64,000 nucleotides of DNA, from NCBI RefSeq assembly GCF_009730915.1, contig NC_052488.1, forward strand, positions 19,958,305 through 20,022,304, written 5' to 3'. The DNA is from Dioscorea cayenensis subsp. rotundata (lineage: Eukaryota > Streptophyta > Magnoliopsida > Dioscoreales > Dioscoreaceae). Positions 27,421 through 39,094 of the stretch are shown one piece after another. The position numbers and the translations under genes are program-made. The notes under the pieces are model-generated. The model was given only the letters and a program-made list of their open reading frames with translations. It ran no database searches and had not been told where the DNA came from. The stretch's first letter is position 1, and each line of letters opens with the position of its first letter.

Positions 27421-29261
27421 AAACGAGATAAATATTTAAATCCCATCTCATGATGATGGATTCTTGACCGTCCGATCTTGTATGGACGTTGGTGATTTAG
27501 CCGTTGGTGAGACAGTTAAAACAGTTACAGTGTCATAAAAAAATAACTATTAATTTTCAATTAACAAAAAAAAATAGAGAGTGATTGTAGAAGTGACAAA
27601 TTTTAATTTAATTTTTTTAAAAAAAGGACCATATTCAAAGTAAGACAATTTTTTAGTTTGAAAACTAATTAATAAATTAAGAATGTTTTCTTAAGCAACA
27701 ACTCCGCACTAAGCAATGACAAACATGACTTAAGGTTGTTTCATGTCAAGGTATTATAAAATTTTCTTAAAATGGTACTATTACCTCCATGGAATTTGAT
27801 TGGAGGTTGAATTGTAAGACTAATAACATTCAAGCCTTTTGATGGATCATGGGGATGAAATAAGAGGAATTAAATGCTTTTCTTTTAAATGGAGGACCTC
27901 CATCCAGCCCTGTCATGGGACCAAGTAGAGAGACCTGTCTTGGCTGAATCCAGTTATTCCAATGATTTTTTTAGATTTACTCGCACCAAAAAAAAAAAAG
28001 TAATGCTGTAAAATTCATTTTATTTATTAAAATAAATCTTTATTTTTTTAATAATTGTCGATAAGACTGATTAGTAATGCTGTAATAATTGCCAGATGAT
28101 AATAATCATTATTATGTCAAGTAAATTATAAATATTTAAAAAAATATAAAATTAATTTTTCATGTTAGGTGGTGAATCAATTATTATTATGATAAAAATT
28201 TAAATAATATCACCAAGACAATTGCTGAAATATAATACATAGATGAGTTATAATAATACAAAACATATACATAGAAGGTAACTTCTTCTACAAAAAATCA
28301 TAATTCAGTTCTTTAGTTTTCTTATTAAATTACAAATTTTTAATTATTTATTTTTTATAAAATAAAAAAAAAACTGACATTTGAATGGATTTGACCTCTC
28401 TAACCTTCCACATAGAACTTTATATGCTTTATTTATCATTAGACTATACCAAAAAACTGCTATTTTTTTTTTTAATTAGACACGGTTTATTAATGTTTGT
28501 AAATAATAATAAATAATAATAACATCACGATTCACGAACGAACTGATGGTGGTGTTGGGTGGGTATCTAATTTATTATTAAGTTGCAATCAGTCAAATAG
28601 TAACTCATTTGTCGCTGTTGCTTTTGCTGCACTGAGATCTGACAGCAAGGCAGCCATAAACATCAACATTTATGTATTAATTAATTAATTAATTAATTAA
28701 TTAATTAATTATTAAGCAAGCAACTACAACTTGGTAACCAGTGATTTTATTTATAAAAAAATTACACGGATAAAAAAAAAGTAAAAAAAAATTGAATCCC
28801 GTGACAGAGCACGACAGCCGTGGGATTGATGAGGAGAAGAGATCCTGACCGTTCTTTACACGTGTCGAAGGGGAGAGAGAGAGAGAGAGAGTATGTGTGT
28901 GATATGTGAGAAACAAGAGGATCAAATGTGTCAGAGAGTCACGTGCGAGAGATGGAATCTTCTTGATTGCTTGTTGGGAAAGACTCTGATTGATTTAATG
29001 GCGTGCCGACCATTGGATCCGGTGAGACCAACTGAAAAAAAAAAGGGCCATTTGTTGATGAATATTTATGAACATGTCTCCAAATTGAACAATCAACCCG
29101 CCAAAGCAATTAATTAAGCAAAGGTGGCAAAAGTTACCCATCCAAATCAGTGTTTGTTTACTGAAAGTAATCGAGTGTGTTTTTTTCGGCTTGCTTGAGC
29201 TTTTTATAAAGTGAGACTTTAATAATTGATTTTAATTGGAATATAGAAATTTTGGTTGAGA
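27421..29261. other. AT-rich intergenic DNA up to the first gap
   Basis: No gene found. Includes a (taat)n microsatellite at about 28675-28710, a GA repeat at about 28870-28890, and a cacgtg G-box core near 28940. The sequence ends at the first scaffold gap. Confidence 0.6.
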
Positions 29262-30261
29262 NNNNNNNNNNNNNNNNNNNNNNNNNNNNNNNNNNNNNNN
29301 NNNNNNNNNNNNNNNNNNNNNNNNNNNNNNNNNNNNNNNNNNNNNNNNNNNNNNNNNNNNNNNNNNNNNNNNNNNNNNNNNNNNNNNNNNNNNNNNNNNN
29401 NNNNNNNNNNNNNNNNNNNNNNNNNNNNNNNNNNNNNNNNNNNNNNNNNNNNNNNNNNNNNNNNNNNNNNNNNNNNNNNNNNNNNNNNNNNNNNNNNNNN
29501 NNNNNNNNNNNNNNNNNNNNNNNNNNNNNNNNNNNNNNNNNNNNNNNNNNNNNNNNNNNNNNNNNNNNNNNNNNNNNNNNNNNNNNNNNNNNNNNNNNNN
29601 NNNNNNNNNNNNNNNNNNNNNNNNNNNNNNNNNNNNNNNNNNNNNNNNNNNNNNNNNNNNNNNNNNNNNNNNNNNNNNNNNNNNNNNNNNNNNNNNNNNN
29701 NNNNNNNNNNNNNNNNNNNNNNNNNNNNNNNNNNNNNNNNNNNNNNNNNNNNNNNNNNNNNNNNNNNNNNNNNNNNNNNNNNNNNNNNNNNNNNNNNNNN
29801 NNNNNNNNNNNNNNNNNNNNNNNNNNNNNNNNNNNNNNNNNNNNNNNNNNNNNNNNNNNNNNNNNNNNNNNNNNNNNNNNNNNNNNNNNNNNNNNNNNNN
29901 NNNNNNNNNNNNNNNNNNNNNNNNNNNNNNNNNNNNNNNNNNNNNNNNNNNNNNNNNNNNNNNNNNNNNNNNNNNNNNNNNNNNNNNNNNNNNNNNNNNN
30001 NNNNNNNNNNNNNNNNNNNNNNNNNNNNNNNNNNNNNNNNNNNNNNNNNNNNNNNNNNNNNNNNNNNNNNNNNNNNNNNNNNNNNNNNNNNNNNNNNNNN
30101 NNNNNNNNNNNNNNNNNNNNNNNNNNNNNNNNNNNNNNNNNNNNNNNNNNNNNNNNNNNNNNNNNNNNNNNNNNNNNNNNNNNNNNNNNNNNNNNNNNNN
30201 NNNNNNNNNNNNNNNNNNNNNNNNNNNNNNNNNNNNNNNNNNNNNNNNNNNNNNNNNNNNN
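29262..30261. other. Assembly gap (1,000 N)
   Basis: Exactly 1,000 ambiguous bases, the usual placeholder for a gap of unknown size. Any reading frame crossing it is an artefact. Confidence 0.99.
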
Positions 30262-30288
30262 TTTATAATTCAATGTCTGTTCCAACTA

Positions 30289-31830
30289 ATTAGTCCTGCC
30301 CAGGCACAACCAAATAAGCACTGACAAAATAAAATTATTAGAATGGCTAATTATAATAATGTGTGGTTAACCGTTGCATGGGCATGACATGCATGGGTAC
30401 ACGCCATATGTATTTTGATTGATTAAATTAAACATCAATATGATGGTGTATATATTTAATAGCAATTTGGAGAGAAATAAAAGCTTTTGAGGTGGTATCT
30501 TATTGAAGAGAGTTTTTTCTTTCATAGTTATTATTATGTTTATTAGTCTGGTTTAGATGAAAGCATATGTATATATAGAGCTATCAGAGAAAATCAAAAT
30601 ATTATTTTATTATTTAATCAAATAATCTTGATGATCATTTTATTACTTAATAATAAATTTTTATGAGAAAATTAGAATTTTTTTATGTTGATATTTTATG
30701 AGATATCAAAAGTTAACATCGAAGTATATGTTTATTAGCTATTAGAGAAAGTCAACAGCTAACACATTTTTTGAAGTTTTTAATAAACTATGTAAGGCTA
30801 ATTTCAGCGATGCTTACATTTTTAATTAGTTTTTTATTTTGTTTATTTTAATTATTTTTGAAATCACAATAACCATTAAATTTCATGGAAGAACTAAAAA
30901 AACCAATGCTTGTAAAAATATTTTTTTAATAATTTTTTATTTTATATTTTTGAATTAATCAAAGGACTAAACTTTGATATGCATGTAAGTTTGTCATCAT
31001 ACATATTATATTTTTATAAATTTGACAGAATAAAAAATATTTATATGCTCTACTACTCTTCAATGAATAAATTAATTGTACTTCACAATATTATTATAAT
31101 AAATTAAATGATATATTTTTATTTAAAAAATCTCTATTTGATGAATTTAATAAAATATCTATTGATACAAATGATACACTGTACAAGTTTTATGAAAAAA
31201 ATTATAAACATTAAAATTAAATACATTTAATCAAAAGAATTTGTGATATTATAGTGACTAAAATTCTTCAAAATAAAAAAATTAAAAAAAAATATTTAAA
31301 AAATACAAAAAAATGCGAGCAGTGTCTACACAATCGAGAATTTATGTTCGGATGTGTGCCCTCACCTAAGAGCACGAACTAATCCCACACACAACTAAAT
31401 AGACATCGATAAAATAATAAAGTGATTAACTATAATAATATGTGATTAACTATTGTATGAGCATAGCACAAGTACAAGTCATATATATTTTGATCAAACA
31501 TCAACATAACATATTGGTGAATTTTTCATGCATTAGCCACCAAATTCACTTGCCAATCAAATGATTGTGATGTGCATTTTGTTATTTAACAGTAATTTGA
31601 AGGAGAAAAAGTAAAAACTAACGGAGTGGCATCTTATTCAGGAGATGGTTATATGTTTAATTTACATAATAGCAAATGTATATATATATATATATATGAG
31701 CTACCAGAGAAAATAAAAAACAATATCATACAGGATTTATATTTATAATATAATTTTTAATAAGCCATTATTATTTGATCAAATCATTGTGATGACCAAT
31801 TTAATGTTTAATAATAATTTAAAGGATAAA
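30289..31830 (+). repeat. Degenerate direct duplication, period about 1.09 kb
   Basis: The block at about 30289-30680 is repeated in diverged form at about 31376-31830. Shared stretches in the same order include aactaat followed by a cacaac/actaaat segment, the taataatgtg(t)ggttaac-type segment against taataatatgtgattaac, gtattttgat, the aaaagcttttgaggtggtatcttatt segment against an actaacggagtggcatcttatt segment, and ctatcagagaaaat against ctaccagagaaaat. No coding potential. It may be two decayed copies of one AT-rich element, and the left one is close to the gap. Confidence 0.65.
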
Positions 31831-32933
31831 TTGTAGACATGTGCCAACAGTGATAATAAAATTTCTTCCATTTTATTCTTATAATAATAAATAAAAATTA
31901 TATCTGCTTAACATATCATGAGAAATGGTGTTGTAGTAACTCGGGTGGGTGGAGGGGCCATAGACCCCAGATTTTTTTTTTATACAAATCACACTGTTTT
32001 TATAAATATATAGTTTAAATTTTTATATATAATTTTTGTAAATCACCTTGTTATATATATAAATATAATTTTTTTGATAAATTAGTACACAAAAAATTAT
32101 TATTATTATTTTTAAATAATCTGTAAAAATATATTATTTACTTCTCTTTTGTTCATGGTATGGCACCTTTAATTTGTACTAGTTCCACTATAGTTTTTAA
32201 TAATAAGTTTGCTTTTTTTTTTTTTCCCGAAAAAAATCCAACCTCCATCATTGTATAATATCAATAAGGCAAGCATAAGCTTCAGGTATTGGTTTAATTT
32301 TGTATTTTGAATCCATTAAATCAATCTAGTACAAATTAGACCGCTTGCCCTCCTTATCCCAGAACATGCAGTTGAAATATTTTTTCATAAATAAATTTTT
32401 TTATTATTAGCATAAAAAAAAGGTCAATAATGACTAAACTCACACCCTCCCCCCCATATAAGAGCAATACCTTAATTAACAAAGTTTTTACTTGGAATTT
32501 AGGTTATTCTTGGAGGATATTTGTAAGTTCTATTTTTTTTAGGAATAGCAATTTAGTCCCTTGTCAATACTTTTGGAAGATACATCAAGAAATTTTTATT
32601 TTCCTCCTCAAAAAATTGTGGTATTGGAATTTTGTTCTCTTGGAATGCTTTGAAAAGTATATCAAGAAGGACAAAATGTTGTAGTTATGACACCAGTTAA
32701 CATGGTAAAGTCTACTCAATTTCAATTAGCTACATTTAATGGAGTGGTTTTTACTATTGTAGCTTTGTTAAATTACTAATTGGCTTGTGTTTAGGCAAGC
32801 TGAACAAATCCCATTATTCATGAAACTTGTTGAATATATGACAAAGCTCAAGTTGATTTCAATTGTTTCATCTCAATTCACAGCAACAGCAACAGAAACA
32901 GCACAAGAATCCCACTTATTTGCATCATATTGA
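31831..32933. other. AT-rich intergenic DNA
   Basis: No gene or element ends recognised. The open frame at about 32430-32684 is low-complexity and matches no family I know. Confidence 0.5.
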
Positions 32934-33394
32934 ATGGATTTTACATTTAAGGTAGCAGGTATTCCCTAAAAAACTTGCACCAACCATTGGCATTGTGGTT
33001 GATCATCGCCGGAAAAACTGTTCTTTCGAGGGCCTACAATCAAATGTACAAAGGCTGAAGACCTACAAAGCCAAGCTTGTCATTTTCCCAGGATGCACAA
33101 AGAAAATCAAGGGGTTTTTCTGTTGCATCTTCAAGCAAATAACATCTTGAATTCCTTTCATTTCAATCCTAAACAGGCCTTAAATATCCCGCCATGTTGG
33201 TATCAGTATGGTGATTTTACTCCGGAGGAACTTGCAACTGTAACTCATGAATAGCCTTTAGTTGAGCTTATCAAAGTGACGGATGAGATGAAGTCATTCA
33301 ACACATACGGTAAGTTCTGAGTTGAGTAGATGAACAAACGTTAGGTCGGTGCAAGGTTGAAGAAGGCTGCAAAAGCCGAGAAAGACAAAGAAGG
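32934..33394 (+). pseudogene. Ribosomal protein eL13 (60S L13) pseudogene, 5'-truncated
   Basis: In shifting frames the sequence reads as the middle and end of plant cytosolic eL13. It starts near [10 protein letters not shown] and continues with LAPTIGI-type and VVDHRRKN segments, then [18 protein letters not shown] and FPR. Later come DFTPEELATVTHE, PLVELIKVTDEMKSF, MNKR and VGARLKKAAKAEKDKE. Several frameshifts and in-frame stops disrupt it, and the N-terminal third is missing. No intron is visible across segments that I recall as split in plant eL13 genes, so a retrocopy is likely, though no poly-A tail is preserved. It ends 97 bp before a Mutator-like element. Confidence 0.85.
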
Positions 33395-33481
33395 AACTGA
33401 ATTCATCTGTCCTTCATGCCAGTGGCTCAGCTTAATTGAATGATTTTAGTAGTTTGTCAAAACTTGTTTTGATAGCATCTC

Positions 33482-33490
33482 TAAAATGTA
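33482..33490 (+). repeat. Target-site duplication, left copy
   Basis: taaaatgta directly precedes the left terminal inverted repeat and is repeated exactly at 35298-35306. Nine bases is the usual length for Mutator-like insertions. Confidence 0.9.
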
Positions 33491-33918
33491 GGGTTAATTT
33501 TTTGGAAGGTCACCCACCTTTCATCTTTTTGCAAATTGGTCACCCAGCTTTAATTTGAAGTTTTTTGGTCACTCAGTTTCGATTTTATCACACCGGCAGG
33601 TCACCCGGTCTTTGCCCGCCCCCCTTTGCTTACGTGGCTGCCGGAGAGAGTGAGTCAGGCTGCTCCTAACACGCTGGATGGCTTAGCTGGACACGCCACG
33701 TAAAGTGAAGCTCGCCAGCTGAAGCAGCGCACGCCACGTCACGCGAAGGGGGCACCACGTCAGCTCCTTCTTCTCCAAGAGGTCAGCTTCTTCTTCTCCA
33801 AGCATTGACAATGGGAAGACGAGAGTGAAGAAGTCAGCTTCTTCTTCTCCAAGGATTGACATTGGGAAGACGACAGTGAACAAGTGAAGGCTAGATCGAG
33901 CTGTTAACTAGGAGTGAA
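33491..33918 (+). repeat. Left terminal inverted repeat of the Mutator-like element
   Basis: 428 bp, GC-richer than its surroundings in the inner half. It carries two near-identical short repeats (agcttcttcttctccaag) around 33783 and 33836. It pairs with 34870-35297. Confidence 0.9.
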
Positions 33919-34869
33919 CAACTTTAAAGTTAAACAAAGGCAAAGGTTAGGGGCAAAGGTTGCTCAACTTTAAAGGCACAGCAACATGGCAAACTAAATT
34001 TTACTGTTGCTGCAAAACACAATACTTTGAAGCCCCAACTGCAAGAAAAACAAGCTAAACAAAGGCATAAGGAAGAAGAGCCTGCAAAGAGAAAAAGGGC
34101 ATGGATTCCTTAGATACACATCTTATCATAGGTGTCATGGTCTGTCTCATTAATTTTGTTCAATGCCAACAAACTATCTGTTTGTGTACAAGAACACAGA
34201 AAAATGACATTGTTGCTAACTATTTTTGTTTCCCTATTTTAGTTTCAATGAATGTACATGTTTTGACCTCTTGGAATTCTCTTGTTTGCTTCTTTTTTCC
34301 AGTTAATATAACAGCGTTATGCTCAGATTTGTGGTTTTAATTTAGTAATGCAGATAAGTTTCAATTGTAAAACAATTCATCTTCTAATTGATTGTTTGCA
34401 GGAAATATGATTACACTATCATTAATTTGGAGAATGGTAATTAATCTTCTAATTCATTGTTGGTTTCACTAGCTGTAAATCATACAGTAGCCTTTGCACT
34501 TGCAACCAACAAGACCTCTTCTATGTGTTTTTTCTAGCAAGTACTCCATAATTTCCCACAATTTAATTTCTAGTAACATAAAAGTTCAATAAATCATAAG
34601 TTTACAGATAGATAGACAAAGCAATTAACAAATAGGTAGACAGTTGCAACTTCAATTGAATCTTGCTCATCTAGATGAAGAACTAATCATTATTACGCAG
34701 CTAGGGTTTTACAGAGGATTACACAAAAACTAAACATCTCAGCTAGGGTTTTAACAAGGATTAAACAGAATCCAATCTTCGTTCTTTCCAATTATTTACA
34801 TTGAAACACACGGGAATCTAAACTTCACAGCTAGGGCATAAAAAACACACACACACACACGTTCGAAGA

Positions 34870-35297
34870 TTCACTCCTAGTTAACAACTCGATCAGCCTT
34901 CACTTGTTCACTGTCGTCTTCCTAATGTCAATCCTTGGAGAAGAAGAAGCTGACTTCTTCACTCTCGTCTTCCCATTGTCAATGCTTGGAGAAGAAGAAG
35001 CTGACCTCTTGGAGAAGAAGGAGCTGACGTGGTGCCCCCTTCGCGTGATGTGGCGTGCGCTGCTTCAGCTGGCGAGCTTCACTTTACGTGGCGTGTCCAG
35101 CTAAGCCATCCAGCGTGTCAGGAGCAGCCTGACTCACTCTCTCCGGCAGCCACGTAAGCAAAGGGGGGCGGGCAAAGACTGGGTGACCTGCCAGTGTGAT
35201 AAAATCGAAACTGAGTGACCAAAAAACTTCAAATTAAAGCTGGGTGACCAATTTGCAAAAAGATGAAAGGTGGGTGACCTTCCAAAAAATTATCCCC
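34870..35297 (-). repeat. Right terminal inverted repeat of the Mutator-like element
   Basis: Reverse complement of the left arm with a small number of substitutions. It has the same length, 428 bp. The open frame at 34904-35104 is just the arm sequence, and its counterpart appears on the minus strand of the left arm. Confidence 0.9.
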
Positions 35298-35306
35298 TAA
35301 AATGTA
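35298..35306 (+). repeat. Target-site duplication, right copy
   Basis: taaaatgta, identical to 33482-33490 and directly following the right terminal repeat. Confidence 0.9.
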
Positions 35307-36047
35307 TGTAGAATATGTTGGGAGAGACACCAGTTTTGTGTGGTTTCCAATCCTGAACTACATGGAATAGTTTTTGTTCCTTTCATTCCCATTTATTTTC
35401 CATTAGATCATTGAGGTTGTTTATGAGCGGGTTTTTATTTTTATTTTTAAATTTTTTAAATTTTATTTTTATTATTAAGTACTATGCTGGAGTATGTGTA
35501 GTAGACTTGTTCAAGTATTTGGTTAAAAACAAAAAAATAAAAAGAATTTGTCAGACATTTATTTTGATTACTGTTAGTAATTAAAAATATCTTGGCCTTT
35601 GTTTATTTTTAAGTTCCTATTGATTTAGACTTAGTCGTCATGGTTTATTGGGACTAGTAAGCTTTGAATTTCCCCGGTTTGATCTTAGAACACGATAGAC
35701 ACTTAACGCCTATCATAGTTAATAATTAAGACAACTATAGTACTACTCCCAACTCCTTCTAAGTGTGCTTAACGACGTCTCCAATTGTATTGTTTAATAT
35801 TGTTGTACAAGTAAATTAAAGAAATAACGTAAATGATTAGGCTATTGATTAAGTGAAAGGAAATAATAGGAGCCTCTCGCCGTTCCTAGGAAAATACAAC
35901 CCTCGTATTCACCCACGAGGTATTACTTGATGACCCGTATACTTGCGGTATAATTGACCAATTGTAGTATTAAGTGCATATATACATGTATGGTCATATA
36001 TTTGCATAAATTTACACACCCATAATGCGCCCTCAGTCGCTATAAAG
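35307..36047. other. AT-rich DNA with a possible LTR-type remnant
   Basis: No gene. Around 35880-35950 the sequence (cacccacgaggtattacttg, then gacccgtatacttgcggt) resembles the 'row of conserved bases near an LTR edge' seen again at 39150-39200 and 40460-40530, so this is probably the stub of a minus-strand retrotransposon. The assignment is by resemblance within the window only. Confidence 0.35.
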
Positions 36048-37307
36048 GAAGAGCTCCAATCTATTCACATAAACTAGACCTGGGATCTTGTCGCCAAGCC
36101 AGAAGGGAAGAACATTATGGGAATTTAATGGGTGTATAAGTCTAAATACATGCTACTTGCTGACTACACAAACAAAAGACCCGATTGGTAGCTAAGGGGT
36201 ATTCACAATGACAAGGAATTGACTATAAGGAGGCATTTTCACCAGTTGCAAGGATGGAGATTGTAAGAGTGTTCCTCGCTATCACAACACAAAATAAATG
36301 GCCGGTGATGCAGCTTGATGTGAAATTGGCTTTCCTTAATGGAGATTTGAGCGAAGAGGTATACGTTTCACAGCAAGAGGGTTTTGTTGTGCTGGGGAAG
36401 GAGAATAGGTCTATTAATTGAGCAAAATACTCTATGGGCTCAGACGAGCATAGAGGGCATGGTACTATAAGATTGACCATTATTTTGGGTCACTAGGATT
36501 TCAGAGAAGTAGCTGCAAACTGACAGTTTATAGCTGAGGAGATGAAACTTTAGTTCTGTTACTACTATGTCTTTATGTGGACGATATCCTATACATGGGG
36601 TCGTCTACACGAATGATGGAGGAATTCAGACATAACATGATGGATAATTTTGAGATGATGGATCTAGGTCCTTTACAATATTTTCTGGGATTGGAGATTC
36701 AACAACAAGAAGATTTTATCCATGTGAGCCAGAAATGATATGCTGAGGAATTGTTGCGTAAAGGAGGAATGTTGAATTGTAAGAATATAGCAACTCCATT
36801 AAAATATCAACAAGAAGCCTTAGCTGGATGATGGATCCGACAAAACAGATGAAACAATCTTTCAAAGCATGATTGGTGGTCTCATATATTTAGCACACAC
36901 CGACTAAACATGGCATTTGTGGTTAGCTTGGTATCTCGTTATATGAATGCACCAACAAAGACTCACATGGGAGTAATGAAGCATATATTGCACTATATTT
37001 CCGGGACTATTGAGCTGGGAATTCAGTATAATCATTTCCATAGTTTGGTGTAGTTGGTTTTGTCAATAATGACTGGGGTGCATGGATAGATGCCAGGAGG
37101 AGCACTAGTGACTAGGTATTTGTTCTCAATTCTGGGTTGATCTCATGGAATTCAAAGAAACAGGATTATACTACACTTTCAAGCATGGAGGCCAAGCACA
37201 TGACGGCGAGTGTAGCTTTATACCAAGCTATTTAGCTTTGGTGACTTGTCCGAATTGGGTGTTGATCAGCAAAGACCAATATCATCTACTGTGACAACCG
37301 ATCAACT
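36048..37307 (+). mobile_element. Decayed Ty1/copia fragment (reverse transcriptase to RNase H)
   Basis: With many stops and frameshifts the sequence reads as copia polymerase. In order: TWDLVAKPEGK and VYKSKY; ARMEIVRVFLAITTQNKWPV and LDVKLAFLNGDLSEEVYVSQ; the active-site box LYVDDILYMGS near 36570; then LGPLQYFLGLEI. It continues with YAEELLRKGGMLNCKNIATP, a VVSLVSRYMNAPTKTH segment and the RNase H-like start IIYCDNRST. It stops abruptly at about 37307, inside RNase H. No LTR of this element is visible, and it is inactive. Confidence 0.85.
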
Positions 37308-39094
37308 CTTGGGTACTCACTTTGTGATCAAGACAGATAACGTCGCCAACACTTACTTCGCAACACAAAAAAGGCTCTCGCCAAGGCAGGCTTGTTGGCA
37401 AGAGTTCCTCCAAGAGTATCACTTTGAGTGGCAACATAAACCCGGCCGACATAACCAAGTTGCCGACGCACTTAGTCGGAAACAGGTGGTGGAGTATGTG
37501 GCTGTGCTAACTCAAGTAACAACGGACCTGACGGAGTAGATCCGGGAGGTAGCGAAGACCGACGTCCAATATGCGAAGCTGGTTCACGACGTCGAAACCG
37601 GCACGGTACGCCGATATTGGGTGGAGGATGGTTTACTCCACGCCAAGGGAGATCGGTTGTTTGTTCCCAAGGGTGGGAAGCTTCGACTGACCCTAATGAA
37701 GGAACATCATGACTCAAGGTGGGCAGGCCACCCTGGGAAAGATAGGATGAAGGCATTGATGGCTCGGCACTACTACTGGCCAGATATGGAGGAGGACATT
37801 GAGGTATATGTCAAATCCTGTTTTGTGTGCCAATAGGATAAGCCAGAGCGGAGGCGGGAAGCAGGACTACTTCAACCGCTACGGGTCCCAGATCGACCAT
37901 GGGTGTCGGTCTCCATGGACTTTGTCTCTGGATTTCCTAAGGTCAACAACATGATGTCGATCATGGTGGTGGTGGACCGGTTCACAAAATATGCCATCTT
38001 CATCCCTACTCCGGCCTCATGTCCTGCGGAGCAGGCCGCGGAATTTTTCCTTCGTCATGTGGTGAAACACTTTGGGGTGCCACATGACATAGTAAGTGAT
38101 CGAGACGCTCGTTTTACAGGAAGGTTTTGGACCGCTTTGTCCGGGCTGCTTGGGACCGAACTAAAATTCTCAATGGCCAATCATCCCCAGACGGATGGTC
38201 AAGCAGAGCGCATCAATGCTTTGTTGGAGGAGTACCTTCGTCACTATGTCTCGGCTTCACAGAAAAACTGGTTAGAGCTGCTGGATACTGCCCAGTTCTC
38301 CTACAACATGCAACAGTCTTCATCCACGGGCAAGAGTCCATTTGAGTTGGCATATGGGTATCAGCCCCTATCACCTCCAGAGATCGCAAAGCGCCGTGCC
38401 GGCGAAGGATGTCCTGCCGCGTACAATTGGGCCTTGGAGCTGCAGGAGATGATGGAGGAGGCAAAGGATAGCCCCGCCAAAGCGATTCGGCGGATAAAGA
38501 AGTATGCGGACCAAGGGAGGAGGCCCTTGGAGTTCCAAGTAGGCGACCGTGTGTGGCTCAAGTTGACGCCACAGGTCTGGAAGAAGTTACACCGGAAGGA
38601 CGTGCACAAGGGGTTGATTTCTCGGTATGATGGGCCATTTGAAATCATCCAGAAGGTAGGCAATGTTGCCTACAGACTTAACCTCCCTGAGAGGTTGAAG
38701 CTACATCACACCTTCCATGTGAGTTACTTGAAGCCATGCCATGAGGACACCGCTCATCCGGAAAGGAACCGGACGGAGCGGGCACCACCGACTGTGCGCA
38801 AGGAGTTCACTCGGGTAGCCGAGAAGATCCTAGACCGCAAGGTGGAGGGCCAGAGTAAGAAGAACAGGCGGATCTTCTTCCTGGTCAAATAGAAGGGGCT
38901 TCCGGACTCCGAGGCAAGTTGGGAAAGGGATACTACCCTATGGCAGTTTGAAGAGTTGGTCTCAAACTTCCTTAAAACCCCTCCGATGAGGACGTCGGAC
39001 TTTCTCGGTGAGGGAGGTTTGTAACAGGGCTTTTTGGTGTCACACCCTTGGCGCGGGAGTGACAAGGCCAGGAGAAGCTGGGAGCGGTTATTCC
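37308..39094 (+). mobile_element. 3' half of a Ty3/gypsy chromovirus polyprotein with the start of its LTR
   Basis: A single frame runs from within RNase H (LGTHFVIKTDN...HNQVADALSRK) to the integrase zinc finger (HHDSRWAGHPG...CFVCQ). The integrase core follows, with a D-D-E pattern in SMDFVSGFP, VSDRDARF and LLEEYLRHY. A GPFEIIQKVG...HVSYLKP segment and a C-terminal chromodomain (VAEKILDRKV...PDSEASWE) complete it, up to a stop at 39022. Three in-frame TAG codons (37537, 37834, 38890) break it, but there are no frameshifts. A purine-rich tract (gagggaggt) precedes TGTAACAGGG at 39020, a likely LTR start, which is cut off near 39094. Gag, protease, reverse transcriptase and a left LTR are missing. 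The copia fragment abuts it directly. Confidence 0.9.

Larger units (their letters stand above)
33491..35297. mobile_element. Non-autonomous Mutator-like element with 428-bp terminal inverted repeats
   Basis: The element is 1,807 bp. The left terminal repeat (33491-33918, starting gggttaattttttggaagg) is the near-perfect reverse complement of the right one (34870-35297, ending ccttccaaaaaattatcccc). A perfect 9-bp target-site duplication flanks it. Long inverted repeats plus a 9-bp duplication are the hallmarks of TIR-type Mutator-like elements. The interior (33919-34869) encodes no transposase and shows no clear host-gene fragment; short frames there match nothing I recognise. High similarity between the arms and the intact duplication suggest a fairly recent insertion. 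Confidence 0.9.

Noticed and set aside
29158..30293. Long open frames across the first N run, both strands
   Set aside because: They consist almost entirely of ambiguous bases; the frame is open only because N codons are not read as stops.
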